DNA from: Candidatus Doudnabacteria bacterium RIFCSPHIGHO2_01_FULL_46_24
GTDB taxonomy: Bacteria > Patescibacteriota > Doudnabacteria > UBA920 > O2-02-FULL-48-8
Direction: 5' to 3'
DNA: 42,329 bases
Assembly: GCA_001777575.1 (NCBI GenBank)
Contig: MFEL01000007.1
Location: forward strand, 1 to 42,329
Positions 40,700 through 42,329 of this stretch are shown piece after piece (the first letter of the stretch is position 1; each line of letters begins with the position of its first letter). The notes beneath the pieces are model-generated. The model saw only the letters and a program-made list of their open reading frames with translations. It did no database searches and was not told the DNA's origin. The position numbers were made by a program, and so were the translations under genes.

Positions 40700-40820
40700 T
40701 GGCCTAATAGAATGTTTAATAAGTTAATAGGCTTAACTTATATGGCTTACAGAATAAACTCTTTTATACGAAAGGCGGTTTCATAGACTAGCTGCATTTT
40801 TTGCGGTTAAGTTTAGGAGC

Positions 40821-40839
40821 CCGCCGAAAGGCGGTTTTT
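40821..40839 (+). terminator. Terminator-like hairpin inside the 23S leader
   Basis: CCGCC-GAAA-GGCGG-TTTTT. Confidence 0.5.
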
Positions 40840-41152
40840 GATTGCTTCCAGAGTTTATTGCTCCACCGAATAATCTGATATAGGCGGTTCTTAAAGCGAG
40901 CAGTGTATTGTGGAAGTAACCCCGACGGCCAGTCGGGGTAAACGGCTAGCAGCTTAACAATTTAGTTCAAAGTCATCTTTATAGTCCAGTGCTTCGCACT
41001 GTAAATTTTCAATGATCAAGTATCAATGATCAATTAATTTTCAAGAATCAATTTTCAATTGAAAATTGCGCGTAGCGCTGGAGAAACCAAGTCCTCGTCA
41101 TGTAAAACGGGGCAATAAGCAGTTAGTAACCACTAATTGCTAGTCAAAAAGA

Positions 41153-42329
<1,177 letters not shown>

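Overview
The window looks like a chromosomal segment of a Patescibacteria/CPR (Parcubacteria-like) genome using the standard bacterial code. It opens inside the 3' end of a 16S rRNA gene and closes inside the 5' third of a 23S rRNA gene. Both are on the + strand, about 40 kb apart. The usual spacer tRNAs, Ile(GAT) then Ala(TGC), lie between them in ancestral order, so the locus resembles a 16S-Ile-Ala-23S operon expanded by inserted protein-coding DNA. The 16S carries a 784-nt group I intron at E. coli position ~1495/1496, encoding a LAGLIDADG endonuclease. The 23S carries several long perfect-hairpin expansions, and a consensus promoter lies upstream of it. The insert holds a type IV pilus operon (pilM,N,O,-,B,receiver,T,C,pilins,D), a T-box leader with a small ORF and trpBA, and tandem lipoproteins with a duplicated 5'UTR hairpin. 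It also holds a giant-adhesin/minor-pilin operon, ligA, a CofE-like/ATP-grasp pair, a VapBC-type toxin-antitoxin, and a transglycosylase gene split by one in-frame TAA. tRNA-derived fragments and inverted repeats surround both spacer tRNAs. All calls come from reading the sequence; no searches or folding programs were run.
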